Positions 9,201 to 16,623 of a stretch of 64,000 bases of DNA are shown here, piece by piece. Position 1 is the stretch's first letter, and each line of letters starts with the position of its first letter. Under the pieces are notes generated by a model that searched no databases, was not told the DNA's origin, and saw nothing but the letters and a program-made list of their open reading frames with translations. A program made the position numbers and the translations under genes. The stretch lies in assembly GCF_000812965.1 (NCBI RefSeq), contig NZ_JSYN01000005.1:124001-188000 (forward strand), written 5' to 3'. The stretch comes from Pedobacter kyungheensis. Lineage in GTDB: Bacteria > Bacteroidota > Bacteroidia > Sphingobacteriales > Sphingobacteriaceae.

Positions 9201-9930
9201 AACTGCAAGAGGTGTAATTGGTTTCTGGCCTGCAAATGCAGTTGGAGACGATATTCAGTTAACAGTTGACAGTAATCAGTTGGTAAATGAATCTGAACTG
9301 AAAACTGAAAACTCCCAACTGATAACCATACACACCCTCCGCCAGCAGGCCGAGAAAGTAGACGGGCAACCTTATTATGCTTTATCTGATTTTATTGCGC
9401 CAAAAGAGAGTGGTATCCAGGATTATTTCGGAGGTTTTGCGGTAACAACTGGTATTGGTATTGATGAACTGGTGAATGAGTTTGAAGCTAACCACGATGA
9501 TTACAACAGCATCATGGCCAAAGCATTGGCCGATCGTTTAGCCGAGGCCTTTGCTGAGCGGATGCATGAGCGCGTGCGTAAAGAATACTGGGGTTATGCC
9601 AAAGATGAAAATCTAAGCAATCAGGAGCTGATTAAAGAAGAATATGCAGGTATCCGTCCGGCGCCGGGTTATCCGGCTTGTCCTGAGCATACAGAAAAAG
9701 GAACATTATTCGCTTTGCTTGATGCCGAAAATAAAATTGGTTTACGCCTGACAGAAAGTTATGCCATGTATCCAACTGCTGCAGTAAGCGGGTTTTATTT
9801 TGCACATCCCGATTCGAAGTACTTCGGATTAGGTAAAATAACCAAAGATCAGATTGAAGATTATGCCACCAGGAAAAATATGCCGGTTGAAGAAGTAGAG
9901 CGGTGGTTAAGTCCGAATTTAGCTTATTAA
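6229..9930 (+). CDS. metH: Cobalamin-dependent methionine synthase MetH
   Basis: This enzyme transfers the methyl group of 5-methyl-tetrahydrofolate to homocysteine via methylcobalamin. I take the ATG at 6229 ([10 protein letters not shown]) rather than the in-frame TTG at 6184, because the latter lies in the repeat-filled leader; the length is then 1233 residues, as in E. coli (1227). Domains in order: homocysteine-binding barrel (about 1-330) with zinc cysteines in FNCALG and GGCCG; pterin-binding barrel (about 355-610); cap and B12-binding domains (about 650-880) with DVHDIGKN, whose His757 is the lower cobalt ligand; and the AdoMet activation domain (about 905-1233) with [15 protein letters not shown]. 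An extra segment of about 10 residues near 1011-1032 is encoded by a repeat also found at 28502-28566. It is regulated by the SAM riboswitch and followed by metF. Confidence 0.97.
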   Translation: MSIREELEKRILVIDGAMGTMIQRYTLTEEDFRGERFKDHPCDVKGNNDLLNITRPDIIKTIHLEYLAAGADIIETNTFSTQRISMADYQMEDLSYEMSFEGARVAKEAANEFMAANPDRKCFVAGAIGPTNRTLSMSPNVNDPGFRAVYFDELETAYYEQVRGLVDGGSDVLLIETIFDTLNAKVAIVAIKKYEEVIGRKLEIMISGTITDASGRTLSGQTAEAFLNSVMHAKPLSIGFNCALGAKEMRPHIEELAAKAGCYVSAYPNAGLPNEFGAYDEQPHETAHLVDDFIASGFVNIVGGCCGTTPDHIGCIAKNARKAEPRKLPVLEPYMRLSGLEPVTITPESIFVNIGERTNITGSPKFSKLILGGDYEAALAVALQQVEGGAQVIDVNMDEGMLDSEAAMTKFLNLIASEPDIAKLPIMVDSSKWSVIENGLKCLQGKGIVNSISLKEGEDKFRESARKIMQYGAAVVVMAFDEQGQADNYQRRVEICKRSYDILVNEIGFPPEDIIFDPNILTVATGLEEHNNYAVDFINATRWIKENLPHAKVSGGVSNISFSFRGNNVVREAMHSAFLYHAIQAGLDMGIVNAGMLEVYQEIPPELLERVEDVLLNRREDATERLVEYADTVKSKGKEVVKDEEWRKGSVEERLSHSLVKGIVEYLDDDVEEARQKYDRPIQVIEGPLMDGMNIVGDLFGAGKMFLPQVVKSARVMKKAVAYLLPFIEQEKLDNPDQDQNSSAGKVLMATVKGDVHDIGKNIVGVVLACNNFEIIDMGVMVPAQDIIKKAKEINADIIGLSGLITPSLDEMVHFAKEMEREGFTIPLIIGGATTSRIHAAVKVAPNYSGPAIHVLDASRSVTVCSTLMNPDTKDEYVAGIKAEYDKAREAHLNKRSDKRFTTLEEARENKFKIDFKADLPVPEFTGTKVFDNYPLEELVPYIDWTPFFHTWELRGSYPKIFDDKNVGDEAKKLFDDAQTLLKRILDEKLLTARGVIGFWPANAVGDDIQLTVDSNQLVNESELKTENSQLITIHTLRQQAEKVDGQPYYALSDFIAPKESGIQDYFGGFAVTTGIGIDELVNEFEANHDDYNSIMAKALADRLAEAFAERMHERVRKEYWGYAKDENLSNQELIKEEYAGIRPAPGYPACPEHTEKGTLFALLDAENKIGLRLTESYAMYPTAAVSGFYFAHPDSKYFGLGKITKDQIEDYATRKNMPVEEVERWLSPNLAY
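9258..9322 (+). repeat. 65-bp dispersed repeat embedded in frame in metH
   Basis: The segment starts with GTTAACAGTTG and ends with CCAACTGA. It aligns along its whole 65 bases with the intergenic sequence 28502-28566, which has the same start, the same ACTnAAAACTnAAAA core and a CAACTGA end. The ends are imperfectly inverted (CAGTTGG and CCAACTG). It encodes residues about 1011-1032 in the activation domain of MetH, where E. coli MetH has a shorter linker. Confidence 0.7.
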
Positions 9931-9939
9931 CCCCTCGCT

Positions 9940-10058
9940 TTGTCATCCTGAGTATAACGAAGGATCTCAAAGTGAAGGACATATTTTGATGTTGCAGTCA
10001 TAAAAAGATAGGGGCTGCTATTGTTTTTGAGATGCTTCATTAGCATTCAGCATGACAA
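9940..10058. repeat. Long inverted-repeat intergenic element between metH and metF
   Basis: The left end TTGTCATCCTGA (9940-9951) pairs, with one mismatch, with TCAGCATGACAA (10047-10058). Inside, AAGGATCTCAA (9960-9970) faces a similar inverted TTGAGATGCTT (10027-10037). Fragments of the same GTCATCCTGA family recur at 36194-36214 and, diverged, at 46552-46590. It resembles a small non-autonomous mobile or REP-type element. Confidence 0.6.
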
Positions 10059-10070
10059 CTAAACCAGGTT

Positions 10071-11024
10071 ATGAAGATTACAGACCATATAAAAAACGCA
10101 AAGGGTAAAACCTTATTCTCTTTCGAGTTATTGCCACCAATGAAGGGGCAGAGTATCCAGTGGGTTTACGATGCTATCGATCCTTTGCTGGAGTTTAATC
10201 CGCCATTTATTGATGTAACTTCCCTCCGCGAAGATTACATTTATAAAGAACAGGAAAACGGCTTGTTGCAAAAAGTATCGTACCGCAAGCGTCCGGGTAC
10301 TATTGCCATTTGTGCAGCCATTATTCATAAATACAAAATTGATGCTGTACCGCATTTAATTTGTGGTGGTTTTACCAAAGAAGAAACCGAAAATGCCTTA
10401 ATTGATCTGCAGTTTTTGGGGATTGATAATGTGCTGGCTTTACGTGGCGATGCGCGTCAGGCTGAAGCTTCTTTTATCCCAACAAAAGGAGGCCACCATT
10501 ATGCTACCGACCTGATTCAGCATATTAAAGACCATAACAACGGTAAGTTTCTGCACGAAGATATCGATACCTACAAAAGCGATTTTTGTATTGGTGTAGC
10601 AGGTTATCCGGAAAAACATTTTGAAGCGCCTAATTTAAATGCCGACTTTAAGTACCTGAAAAAGAAAGTTGATATGGGCGCTGAGTTTATTGTTACCCAG
10701 ATGTTTTTCGACAATCAGAAATATTTCGATTTTGTTAAAAAATGTAGGGAGAACGACATCAATGTGCCGATTATTCCAGGTTTAAAGCCTATTAGTACCT
10801 TAAAACAGCTAACGGTTTTGCCTAAAATTTTCCACCTCGATTTGCCAAATGAGCTAACCGAGGCGTTATCGCATGCGAAGAATAATGCTGAGGCCAAAGA
10901 GATTGGCACGGAAGCCATGATTAAACAATGTAAAGAACTGATGGATTTCGGCGCACCTGTGCTACATTTTTACACCATGGGCCGACCTGAGCAAACCAAA
11001 GAAATTGCCAGGGCGATTTTTTAA
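10071..11024 (+). CDS. metF: Methylenetetrahydrofolate reductase MetF
   Basis: A 317-residue TIM-barrel flavoprotein that reduces 5,10-methylene-tetrahydrofolate to 5-methyl-tetrahydrofolate, the methyl donor for MetH just upstream. Family marks are the N-terminal FSFELLPP with the catalytic Glu, DVTS, the NVLALRGD segment that contacts the cofactor, GVAGYPEKH, and GAEFIVTQMFFD. It is slightly longer than E. coli MetF (296 residues). It starts at the ATG at 10071, 140 bp after metH, with the gap filled by an inverted-repeat element; no promoter is evident, so read-through from the riboswitch-controlled metH transcript is likely. Confidence 0.96.
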   Translation: MKITDHIKNAKGKTLFSFELLPPMKGQSIQWVYDAIDPLLEFNPPFIDVTSLREDYIYKEQENGLLQKVSYRKRPGTIAICAAIIHKYKIDAVPHLICGGFTKEETENALIDLQFLGIDNVLALRGDARQAEASFIPTKGGHHYATDLIQHIKDHNNGKFLHEDIDTYKSDFCIGVAGYPEKHFEAPNLNADFKYLKKKVDMGAEFIVTQMFFDNQKYFDFVKKCRENDINVPIIPGLKPISTLKQLTVLPKIFHLDLPNELTEALSHAKNNAEAKEIGTEAMIKQCKELMDFGAPVLHFYTMGRPEQTKEIARAIF

Positions 11025-11036
11025 CAGATCTTAAGC

Positions 11037-11067
11037 GACCTCGCAGGTTTTATAAAGTTGCGAGGTC
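11037..11067. repeat. Palindromic intergenic repeat after metF
   Basis: GACCTCGCA (11037-11045) and TGCGAGGTC (11059-11067) form a perfect 9-bp stem. There is no T tract after it on the plus strand, so it is more likely a dispersed palindrome than an intrinsic terminator. Confidence 0.5.
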
Positions 11068-11100
11068 TGAATGTTTTCGCACAATTAAATTCTATTGACT

Positions 11101-12492
11101 ATGAATCATTTAAATAAAGACCAACAAAACCTCGATAACATCTTAACCGATGTAAAAGAGCAGGGGATGGCTTATTTAAACCAGATTCATGAACGCGCTA
11201 CGGCGAGTAGTGGTGGCGTAGAATTGATAAATAGTTTAGCTGCTGAAGGAGTTGGCGCAGAAGGTGCTTTAAAACAATTTAACGAACGCTTCGAACCCAT
11301 TATTGTAGCCTCATCAGGTCCGCGTTATTGGGGCTTTGTAACCGGTGGCACAACGCCTGCAGCCATTGCCGGCGATTGGCTGACCACTATTTACGATCAA
11401 AATACCCAATCAGCAAAAGGGAATGGCGATATTTCTGCTTTGATTGAGCTGGAAACCATACAGCTTTTACTGTCACTTTTTAATTTACCCCATCAGTTTT
11501 TTGGCGGCTTTGTAACCGGGGCAACCCTCTCTAACTTTACTTGCCTGGCAGTAGCACGTCAGTGGATTGGTAAACAGGAAGGGAAAGATTTTGCGCGCGA
11601 GGGCATTACAGACAAGGTAAATGTTTTATCGGCAACTCCTCACTCATCGTCGGTTAAATCGCTGGCCATGCTGGGTTTAGGCAGTAATAACATTATCCCT
11701 GTAAAAGTAATGCAGGGTAATCGCGAAGCTTTGGATATTGCCGATTTAGAATTGAAGATACAAGCACTAAATGGGGCTCCTTTTATCTTAATTTCAAGTG
11801 CAGGAACAGTAAATACAGTCGATTTCGACGATTTTGAAGCCATTAACCGGTTAAAACAAAAATATAATTTCTGGTGGCACATCGATGCTGCCTTTGGTGG
11901 CTTTGCCGCTTGCTCGCCTAAGTACAGCCATTTGGTACAAGGTTGGGAAAACGCCGATAGTATTACAGTCGATTGCCACAAATGGCTGAATGTTCCCTAC
12001 GAAAGTGCTGTGTTTTTGGTTAAAGAAGCGCATCAGCTGTTGCAGGTAGAAACTTTTCAAAATTCAAATGCCGCTTATCTGGGCAATCCGATGGAAAACT
12101 TCAGCTACCTCAATTTCCTGCCCGAAAATTCAAGGCGTTTAAAAGCCTTACCAGCCTGGTTTACCTTAACCAGTTACGGAAAGCAGGGTTATCAGGAAAT
12201 TGTAGAAAGTAACGTAGAAATGGCCTTGCTATTTTCCGGTTTCATTAATAACCATCCGGCTTTCGAATTACTGGCGCCGGTTCGTTTAAATACTGTTTGC
12301 TTTACGCTGACGGATGAAAGCCATGTTCCGGAGTTTCTGAATAAACTCAATGCAACCGGCAAAGTTTTCATGACCCCAACTTTCTACAATGGCAAAAAAG
12401 GAATCCGGGCAGCCTTTGTAAATTGGCGTACCTCAGTAGCTGATGTAAATCTTGCCACAGCTGCTATGCTCGAAATTCTTACAGAACTTTAA
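11101..12492 (+). CDS. PLP-dependent group II amino acid decarboxylase family protein
   Basis: A 463-residue enzyme of the aromatic-amino-acid/glutamate/diaminobutyrate decarboxylase superfamily. I use the ATG at 11101; a TTG two codons upstream is less likely. Motifs are HIDAAFGG (260-267) with the Asp that binds the PLP nitrogen and the Schiff-base lysine K294 in TVDCHKWLN. The TGGTTPAA and GGFVTGATLSN segments are the N-terminal part of the fold. The substrate cannot be told from the sequence: the family includes decarboxylases of tyrosine, tryptophan, glutamate, cysteine sulfinate and 2,4-diaminobutyrate. It is not closely similar to the histidine decarboxylase at 557-1690, which is much shorter. 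Cytosolic. It stands alone, 46 bp before a small membrane-protein gene that has its own promoter. Confidence 0.88.
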   Translation: MNHLNKDQQNLDNILTDVKEQGMAYLNQIHERATASSGGVELINSLAAEGVGAEGALKQFNERFEPIIVASSGPRYWGFVTGGTTPAAIAGDWLTTIYDQNTQSAKGNGDISALIELETIQLLLSLFNLPHQFFGGFVTGATLSNFTCLAVARQWIGKQEGKDFAREGITDKVNVLSATPHSSSVKSLAMLGLGSNNIIPVKVMQGNREALDIADLELKIQALNGAPFILISSAGTVNTVDFDDFEAINRLKQKYNFWWHIDAAFGGFAACSPKYSHLVQGWENADSITVDCHKWLNVPYESAVFLVKEAHQLLQVETFQNSNAAYLGNPMENFSYLNFLPENSRRLKALPAWFTLTSYGKQGYQEIVESNVEMALLFSGFINNHPAFELLAPVRLNTVCFTLTDESHVPEFLNKLNATGKVFMTPTFYNGKKGIRAAFVNWRTSVADVNLATAAMLEILTEL

Positions 12493-12504
12493 CTGAGCAT
12501 ATTA

Positions 12505-12533
12505 TTGTTTTAAAAGCATAGCGCTTATATTTG
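12505..12533 (+). promoter_or_regulatory. Promoter abutting the start codon of the 100-aa protein gene
   Basis: TTG at 12505-12507, an 18-base spacer, then TATATTTG at 12526-12533, a perfect -7 box. The predicted start of transcription (about 12538-12541) coincides with the ATG at 12539, suggesting a leaderless or nearly leaderless mRNA. Confidence 0.65.
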
Positions 12534-12538
12534 CAATA

Positions 12539-12841
12539 ATGAAGCTGGATACCCTTAAATATATACTTATAACCTGCATAGCGCTTATTTTTTTAATAAA
12601 AGTGAGTCATGTGGTTTCGTATTTAAGTTATTCTGCTGATACAACCGAAGTATTGTCGATGCATGATGATGCCTCTGAAAAAGAGGAGAAAAAGCTGGAA
12701 ACCGAATATGCTATACCGCAATTTGTCTCACATATCCAGTCTTATTTTCCCATGCTAACGGCTAAGAAGTTAATTATTCCTGATTATTCTTTTAGATTAG
12801 CGTACTTTCCCGAGGTTTTAACACCTCCTCCTTCTATATAA
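12539..12841 (+). CDS. Small membrane-anchored protein of unknown function, 100 aa
   Basis: Not recognised. Residues 7-30 (LKYILITCIALIFLIKVSHV region) form one membrane segment or uncleaved signal, followed by an acidic Lys/Glu linker (ASEKEEKKLETEY) and a C-terminus ending in a Pro-rich FPEVLTPPPSI. It probably sits in the inner membrane with the C-terminus outside. A strong promoter sits directly before the ATG, which supports a real gene. The next gene (12919) encodes another exported protein and follows after 77 bp. Confidence 0.6.
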   Translation: MKLDTLKYILITCIALIFLIKVSHVVSYLSYSADTTEVLSMHDDASEKEEKKLETEYAIPQFVSHIQSYFPMLTAKKLIIPDYSFRLAYFPEVLTPPPSI

Positions 12842-12918
12842 TACATCTTTACAAGTATCAGGTTTTACTAACAGGTGAAACCCATTGTCTATTATTAAAA
12901 ATTCAAAAACCATTCTAT

Positions 12919-13332
12919 ATGAAACGAGCAATTTCATTTGCAGTGTTTTTAATCGCTGCTTCTTTAAAAATCAGTGCACAGGAAGTTGTGCAGAATAACG
13001 TTAAACCTATCGAAAACGCGTTAAGTCAGGTTACCAAATTACAGCCTGTAAGTTTTAATTACGATAAAGCCTGGGCCGAAAAACTAAAACTATCAGCAAA
13101 GCCACAATTCGGTTTTGTAGGTGCTGAAGCCAAAGCTGCTGTGCCCGAAATTACAGTTGCAGTGGCAAAAGATTATGCTACGGGTAAAAATGCCTCGCGA
13201 TCTGCAACCATAACCAGGGTAGATTACGAAAGTTTAGTACCGCTTTTAGTTGGTAGTATTAAAGAGCAACAGCAACAAATTGAAGAATTAAAGCGCGAAA
13301 TTAAAGCTTTAAGGGCGCAGCGTTCTAAATAG
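12919..13332 (+). CDS. Secreted protein resembling the S74 intramolecular chaperone domain
   Basis: A 137-residue protein with a signal peptide (residues 1-20, cleavage near ISAQ). The mature part matches the pattern of the peptidase S74/endosialidase chaperone domain: an ALSQVTKLQPVSFNYD strand, FGFVGAEAKAAVPE, then ITRVDYESLVPLLVGSIKEQQQQIEELKREI, ending in a coiled coil. In S74 proteins this domain sits at the end of a beta-helical fibre, trimerises it and cuts itself off using a Ser in an SDxRLK motif. Here the fibre is absent and the SDxRLK segment is replaced by NNVKPIEN, so self-cleavage is unlikely. It may act as a free trimeric folding helper or be a domesticated remnant. Assignment by motif only. 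Confidence 0.65.
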   Translation: MKRAISFAVFLIAASLKISAQEVVQNNVKPIENALSQVTKLQPVSFNYDKAWAEKLKLSAKPQFGFVGAEAKAAVPEITVAVAKDYATGKNASRSATITRVDYESLVPLLVGSIKEQQQQIEELKREIKALRAQRSK

Positions 13333-13337
13333 CATCC

Positions 13338-13514
13338 AGGATTGGAAATCCTTAGCGCTAATCGTCACCCTGATCCGATAGCTATCGGATTTATTTCAGG
13401 GTCTCTCTGCAGGTTATATAACAAATAAAGGGATTCAGGCCCAGCCGAATCCCTTTTAGCTTAGTTGGTCCGGATTTGCAATCCGGACCTATCGTTTTTC
13501 GGATTTTTAATCCG
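13338..13514. repeat. Cluster of palindromic repeats left of the RAYT gene
   Basis: Five hairpins in 180 bp: AGGATTGGAAATCCT (13338-13352); a perfect 18-bp palindrome ATCCGATAGCTATCGGAT (13373-13390) inside an outer ACCCTGA/TCAGGGT stem; a GGGATTC...GAATCCC hairpin (13427-13457); GGTCCGGATT-TGC-AATCCGGACC (13467-13489); and CGGATTTTTAATCCG (13500-13514). The GTCCGGATT palindrome recurs on the other side of the transposase gene (14178-14200), the arrangement expected of REP sequences mobilised by a RAYT protein. Confidence 0.75.
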
Positions 13515-13526
13515 AAGTAATTAAAC

Positions 13527-14069
13527 TCACAAATAAACAACTTCCAATAAACCTACTCCACCTGCATAATTTATAGCTGAGCTGTAATTGTAATATTCTG
13601 CTTCAGTTACAATTCCTGCTTCAATAGGATTGTTGTGGATATAATCCAATTTTTGATCCTTAAACTCATTTGAATATAGGATAATTGGATGAAACCCGTC
13701 CTGCCAGAATTTGTAGTCCTTATTTTTAATATTTGTTCGGGCAGCAAATGCAAATTTATCTAAAAGCCACTCCCGGCTTTCGTTAATTTCGCCCAGGGTT
13801 TTGATAATTTTCTTTGAAGTAAATTTTTTGAAATCTCTGATGATATCTGAAAGCTTCTTGTCTTCAGTGGCACTTACAATCACATGTAAATGACTTGGCA
13901 TTAAACACCAGGCATAAATAATTAATCCCTTTTCCGATTGGCAATATTTAAGACTTTCAATAATAACCTCCGAAAGTTCTTTTCTCGTAAATGCATCGAT
14001 GCAACCCACTACAGTTGTGGTAATGAAATAAATTTCATTCTGATCGGTAACAGCATACTTGAAAGCCAT
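13527..14069 (-). CDS. REP-associated tyrosine transposase (RAYT, Y1_Tnp family)
   Basis: A 180-residue single-domain HUH transposase of the IS200-like Y1 type. The metal-binding HUH motif is HLH in MPSHLHVIV; the probable catalytic tyrosine lies in the helix LDYIHNNPIEAGIV, a hallmark of the RAYT/TnpA_REP group. There are no paired terminal repeats of an IS; instead the gene is bracketed by palindromes of the GTCCGGATT and AGGATT families on both sides (13338-13514 and 14153-14200). The family is thought to bind and copy REP hairpins as single-stranded DNA. It appears intact. It sits between the S74-like gene and the thr operon terminator, independent of both. Confidence 0.9.
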   Translation of the reverse strand: MAFKYAVTDQNEIYFITTTVVGCIDAFTRKELSEVIIESLKYCQSEKGLIIYAWCLMPSHLHVIVSATEDKKLSDIIRDFKKFTSKKIIKTLGEINESREWLLDKFAFAARTNIKNKDYKFWQDGFHPIILYSNEFKDQKLDYIHNNPIEAGIVTEAEYYNYSSAINYAGGVGLLEVVYL

Positions 14070-14152
14070 AATCCATAATTTGAATATTTAATATAAGAAT
14101 TTCATTTCTGATATCAATTATTCTGGCAGCAAATCATAAATGGGGGCTAGAT

Positions 14153-14200
14153 CAGGATTGAAAATCCTGGGTTCAGGAGTCCGGATTTTAAATCCGGACT
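14153..14200. repeat. Palindromic repeats right of the RAYT gene
   Basis: CAGGATTGAAAATCCTG (14153-14169) and AGTCCGGATT-TTA-AATCCGGACT (14178-14200) are near-perfect hairpins that match the two palindrome types found on the left side of the transposase. Confidence 0.75.
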
Positions 14201-14212
14201 AACATAAAACAA

Positions 14213-14245
14213 TAAATGGATTCAGGCTTAAGCCGAATCCATTTA
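14213..14245 (-). terminator. Terminator of the threonine operon
   Basis: TAAATGGATTC (14213-14223) pairs perfectly with GAATCCATTTA (14235-14245), and the interior GGCTTAAGCC extends the stem. It begins 22 bp past the thrC stop on the minus strand and is followed there by ATTGTTTTATG, a weak T tract. Its core (GGATTC-AGGC...GCC-GAATCC) resembles the hairpin at 13427-13457. Confidence 0.6.
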
Positions 14246-14267
14246 TATGCTCGTAATTAGATCAGTT

Positions 14268-15575
14268 TTATCCTTTCAACAAATAAGCTTTAAATCCTTC
14301 AAAATCTACGCCTAATTGGTCGGCCTGTTTTGGTTTGCTTTCTAAAGCAGTAACCTGTTCAGGGATTTCGATTTTTGCAGCAATCGCTTCCGGAAAAATA
14401 TCCGGGAATTTGCAGGCGTGTGCCGTAGATAAAAATACGGCGGCACTTTCATCTGCCGGATTTTCATTTCTGTATTTTTCTACCGCTAAATAGGCAATGG
14501 CAGTATGCGGACAAGCCACATAATTAAACTGATTATCGAGTCCTTTAATTCCGGCAAGCGTTTCTTCGTCAGTGAAGCGGTAAGCAGTAACCACTTTCTT
14601 CAAAGCTTCCACATTCTGGTTAAACAAATCCATAATCCTTACCCAGTTGCTTGGTGCACCTACATCCATCGCGTTCGAATAGGTTTGTGTAGAAGGTTTG
14701 GTTTCGTAGTTGCCACTTTCTAAAAAGCGCGGAACGGTATCGTTAACATTGGTAGCGGCAATAAACTGTTTTACGGGTAAGCCCAGTTTGTAAGCCAGCA
14801 AACCTGCACCAATATTGCCGAAGTTTCCACTTGGTACCGAGAAAACGACATCATTAAGCCCTTGTTTTTTCAGCTGTGCGTAAGTGTTGAAATAATAGAA
14901 TGTTTGTGGAATTAACCTCGAAATATTAATCGAGTTGGCTGAGGTAAGGCGGAATTTCGCATTCAGATCGGCATCGGCAAAAGCTTGTTTAACCAAAGCC
15001 TGGCAATCATCAAAAGTGCCTTTTACTTCAATAGCACGGATGTTTTTCCCGTTGGTAGTCAGCTGCAGTTCCTGTATCGGACTCACCTTGCCTTCAGGAT
15101 ATAAAATGGTAACGCGGGTATTGGGTACGCCTAAAAAGCCAAGTGCTACGGCTCCGCCGGTATCACCTGAGGTGGCTACCAATACATCAAGCAGTTGCTC
15201 GCCATCTTTTAAGAAGTAAGCCATCACCCGGCTCATAAAGCGAGCACCAAAATCTTTAAAGGCTAAAGATGGTCCGTGGAAAAGTTCTAATACAAAGGTT
15301 TTATCATCAAGTTTTACCGCTGGTGCTTCGAAATTAATTGCGTCTTCAATCAATGCTTTTAAATCGTCAGCCGGAATTTCATCTTTCAGCAGGGTAGAAG
15401 CTACTTTGTAGGCAATTTCTGGTAAGGTATATTGCTCAATATTTTCGATAAAAACAGCGTCCAGCTGTGGAATTTCTACAGGCATGTACAATCCTTTATC
15501 TTGTGGCATGCTGTTAAACACGGCTTCTTTAAAAGAAACACGTAAATCTTTATTGTTGGTTGAATATAGTTTCAT
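14268..15575 (-). CDS. thrC: Threonine synthase ThrC
   Basis: A 435-residue PLP enzyme that converts O-phosphohomoserine to threonine, the last step of the pathway. The Schiff-base lysine is K107 in GPSLAFKDFGARF; the phosphate-binding loop SGDTGGA and the SANSINISRLIPQ segment are typical of the short ThrC group found in E. coli. It is the last gene of thrA-dinB-like-thrB-thrC. It is separated from thrB by 90 bp that hold an 8-bp tandem repeat. Cytosolic; regulation should come from the attenuator ahead of thrA. Confidence 0.97.
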   Translation of the reverse strand: MKLYSTNNKDLRVSFKEAVFNSMPQDKGLYMPVEIPQLDAVFIENIEQYTLPEIAYKVASTLLKDEIPADDLKALIEDAINFEAPAVKLDDKTFVLELFHGPSLAFKDFGARFMSRVMAYFLKDGEQLLDVLVATSGDTGGAVALGFLGVPNTRVTILYPEGKVSPIQELQLTTNGKNIRAIEVKGTFDDCQALVKQAFADADLNAKFRLTSANSINISRLIPQTFYYFNTYAQLKKQGLNDVVFSVPSGNFGNIGAGLLAYKLGLPVKQFIAATNVNDTVPRFLESGNYETKPSTQTYSNAMDVGAPSNWVRIMDLFNQNVEALKKVVTAYRFTDEETLAGIKGLDNQFNYVACPHTAIAYLAVEKYRNENPADESAAVFLSTAHACKFPDIFPEAIAAKIEIPEQVTALESKPKQADQLGVDFEGFKAYLLKG

Positions 15576-15585
15576 TATTTAATGA

Positions 15586-15621
15586 GGTTGGAAGGTTGGA
15601 AGGTTGGAAGGTTGGAAGGTT
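15586..15621. repeat. 8-bp tandem repeat (4.5 copies) between thrC and thrB
   Basis: The unit GGTTGGAA occurs four times in a row (15586-15617) with a partial fifth. A single inverted copy, CAACCTTCC, lies at 15653-15661, so a foldback is possible. Similar AGGTTGGAAGG text also occurs once at 56483-56493. Confidence 0.9.
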
Positions 15622-15665
15622 TTGGGCACTTAGCCCTCTGCCTTTTACCCCTCAACCTTCCGCCC

Positions 15666-16601
15666 TTATGAAATTACTCTTGGTCCTTCGGCGTTAACCG
15701 GAGAAACAAAAGCTTTACTGTTGATATTGATTTTGTGTAAATGTTGCTGTTGCGATTTGGTAATTTTTCGGGCAGTTTCTTCGTCTTTGGTTAAGGCGAA
15801 AACAGATGGACCTGAACCTGAAATTCCGAAGCCGATGGCCCCATTTTCCATGGCCAAAGCCCTCATTTCTTCAAATCCCGGAATTAAGATCGAACGGGTA
15901 GGTTCTACCAGTACGTCTTTCATACTTCTGCCAATCAAATCAAAATCGTTCATAAACAAACCGCTAACCAGTCCGGCAACATTGCCCCATTGGGTAACGG
16001 CATCTTTTAACGATACTTTGCTACGGATCATCTGGCGCGCATCTTTGGTAGGTACATCTACCTCAGGATAAACAATAGCAGCATACATGCCCGCAGGGGT
16101 TGGTAAAGAAATTACATCCAGCGGATCATAGCTTCTAACCAATACAAATCCACCCAGTAAAGCTGGGGCAACATTATCGGCATGGCCATAACCACAGGCC
16201 AGTTCTTCGCCCTTCATGGCAAAAGGAACCAGTTCTTTGGTGGTAAGCAAATCGCCCATTAATTTGTTTATGGCAAATAAACCGGCAACCGTACTCGCAG
16301 AGCTAGAACCCAGACCACTACCAATAGGCATCTTTTTATGCAGTTCGATTTCTACACCCACATCTAAGCGATTTACATGTTTCAGGTAGTGTTGTACGCT
16401 GGCGCTAACTGTATTTTTTGCAGCATCTAAAGGCAAGCGACCATCATCGCCGGTAATCTTTTTAATTACCACTCCAGGCGTATCCGTGAGACGCATTTCA
16501 ACTTCATCGCCAGGTTCATTAACGGCAAATCCCAGTACATCGAAACCACAAACTACGTTAGCAACAGTGGCTGGGGCGAAAACTTTTATACTCTTTTTCA
16601 T
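15666..16601 (-). CDS. thrB: Homoserine kinase ThrB
   Basis: A 311-residue GHMP-family kinase that phosphorylates homoserine to O-phosphohomoserine. The ATP-binding loop PIGSGLGSSSAS lies at residues 92-103; motif 1 (FAPATVANVVCGFDVLGFA, 8-26) and motif 3 (GFGISGSGPSVFAL, about 258-271) are also clear. It lies between the DinB-like gene (22-bp gap) and thrC. Cytosolic. Nothing is missing. Confidence 0.96.
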   Translation of the reverse strand: MKKSIKVFAPATVANVVCGFDVLGFAVNEPGDEVEMRLTDTPGVVIKKITGDDGRLPLDAAKNTVSASVQHYLKHVNRLDVGVEIELHKKMPIGSGLGSSSASTVAGLFAINKLMGDLLTTKELVPFAMKGEELACGYGHADNVAPALLGGFVLVRSYDPLDVISLPTPAGMYAAIVYPEVDVPTKDARQMIRSKVSLKDAVTQWGNVAGLVSGLFMNDFDLIGRSMKDVLVEPTRSILIPGFEEMRALAMENGAIGFGISGSGPSVFALTKDEETARKITKSQQQHLHKININSKAFVSPVNAEGPRVIS

Positions 16602-16623
16602 TATTAATAGGCTTAGCGCTTGG

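Noticed and set aside
11037..11067. Hairpin after metF as a terminator
   Set aside because: The stem is good but no T tract follows on the plus strand, and similar palindromes are dispersed in this window.
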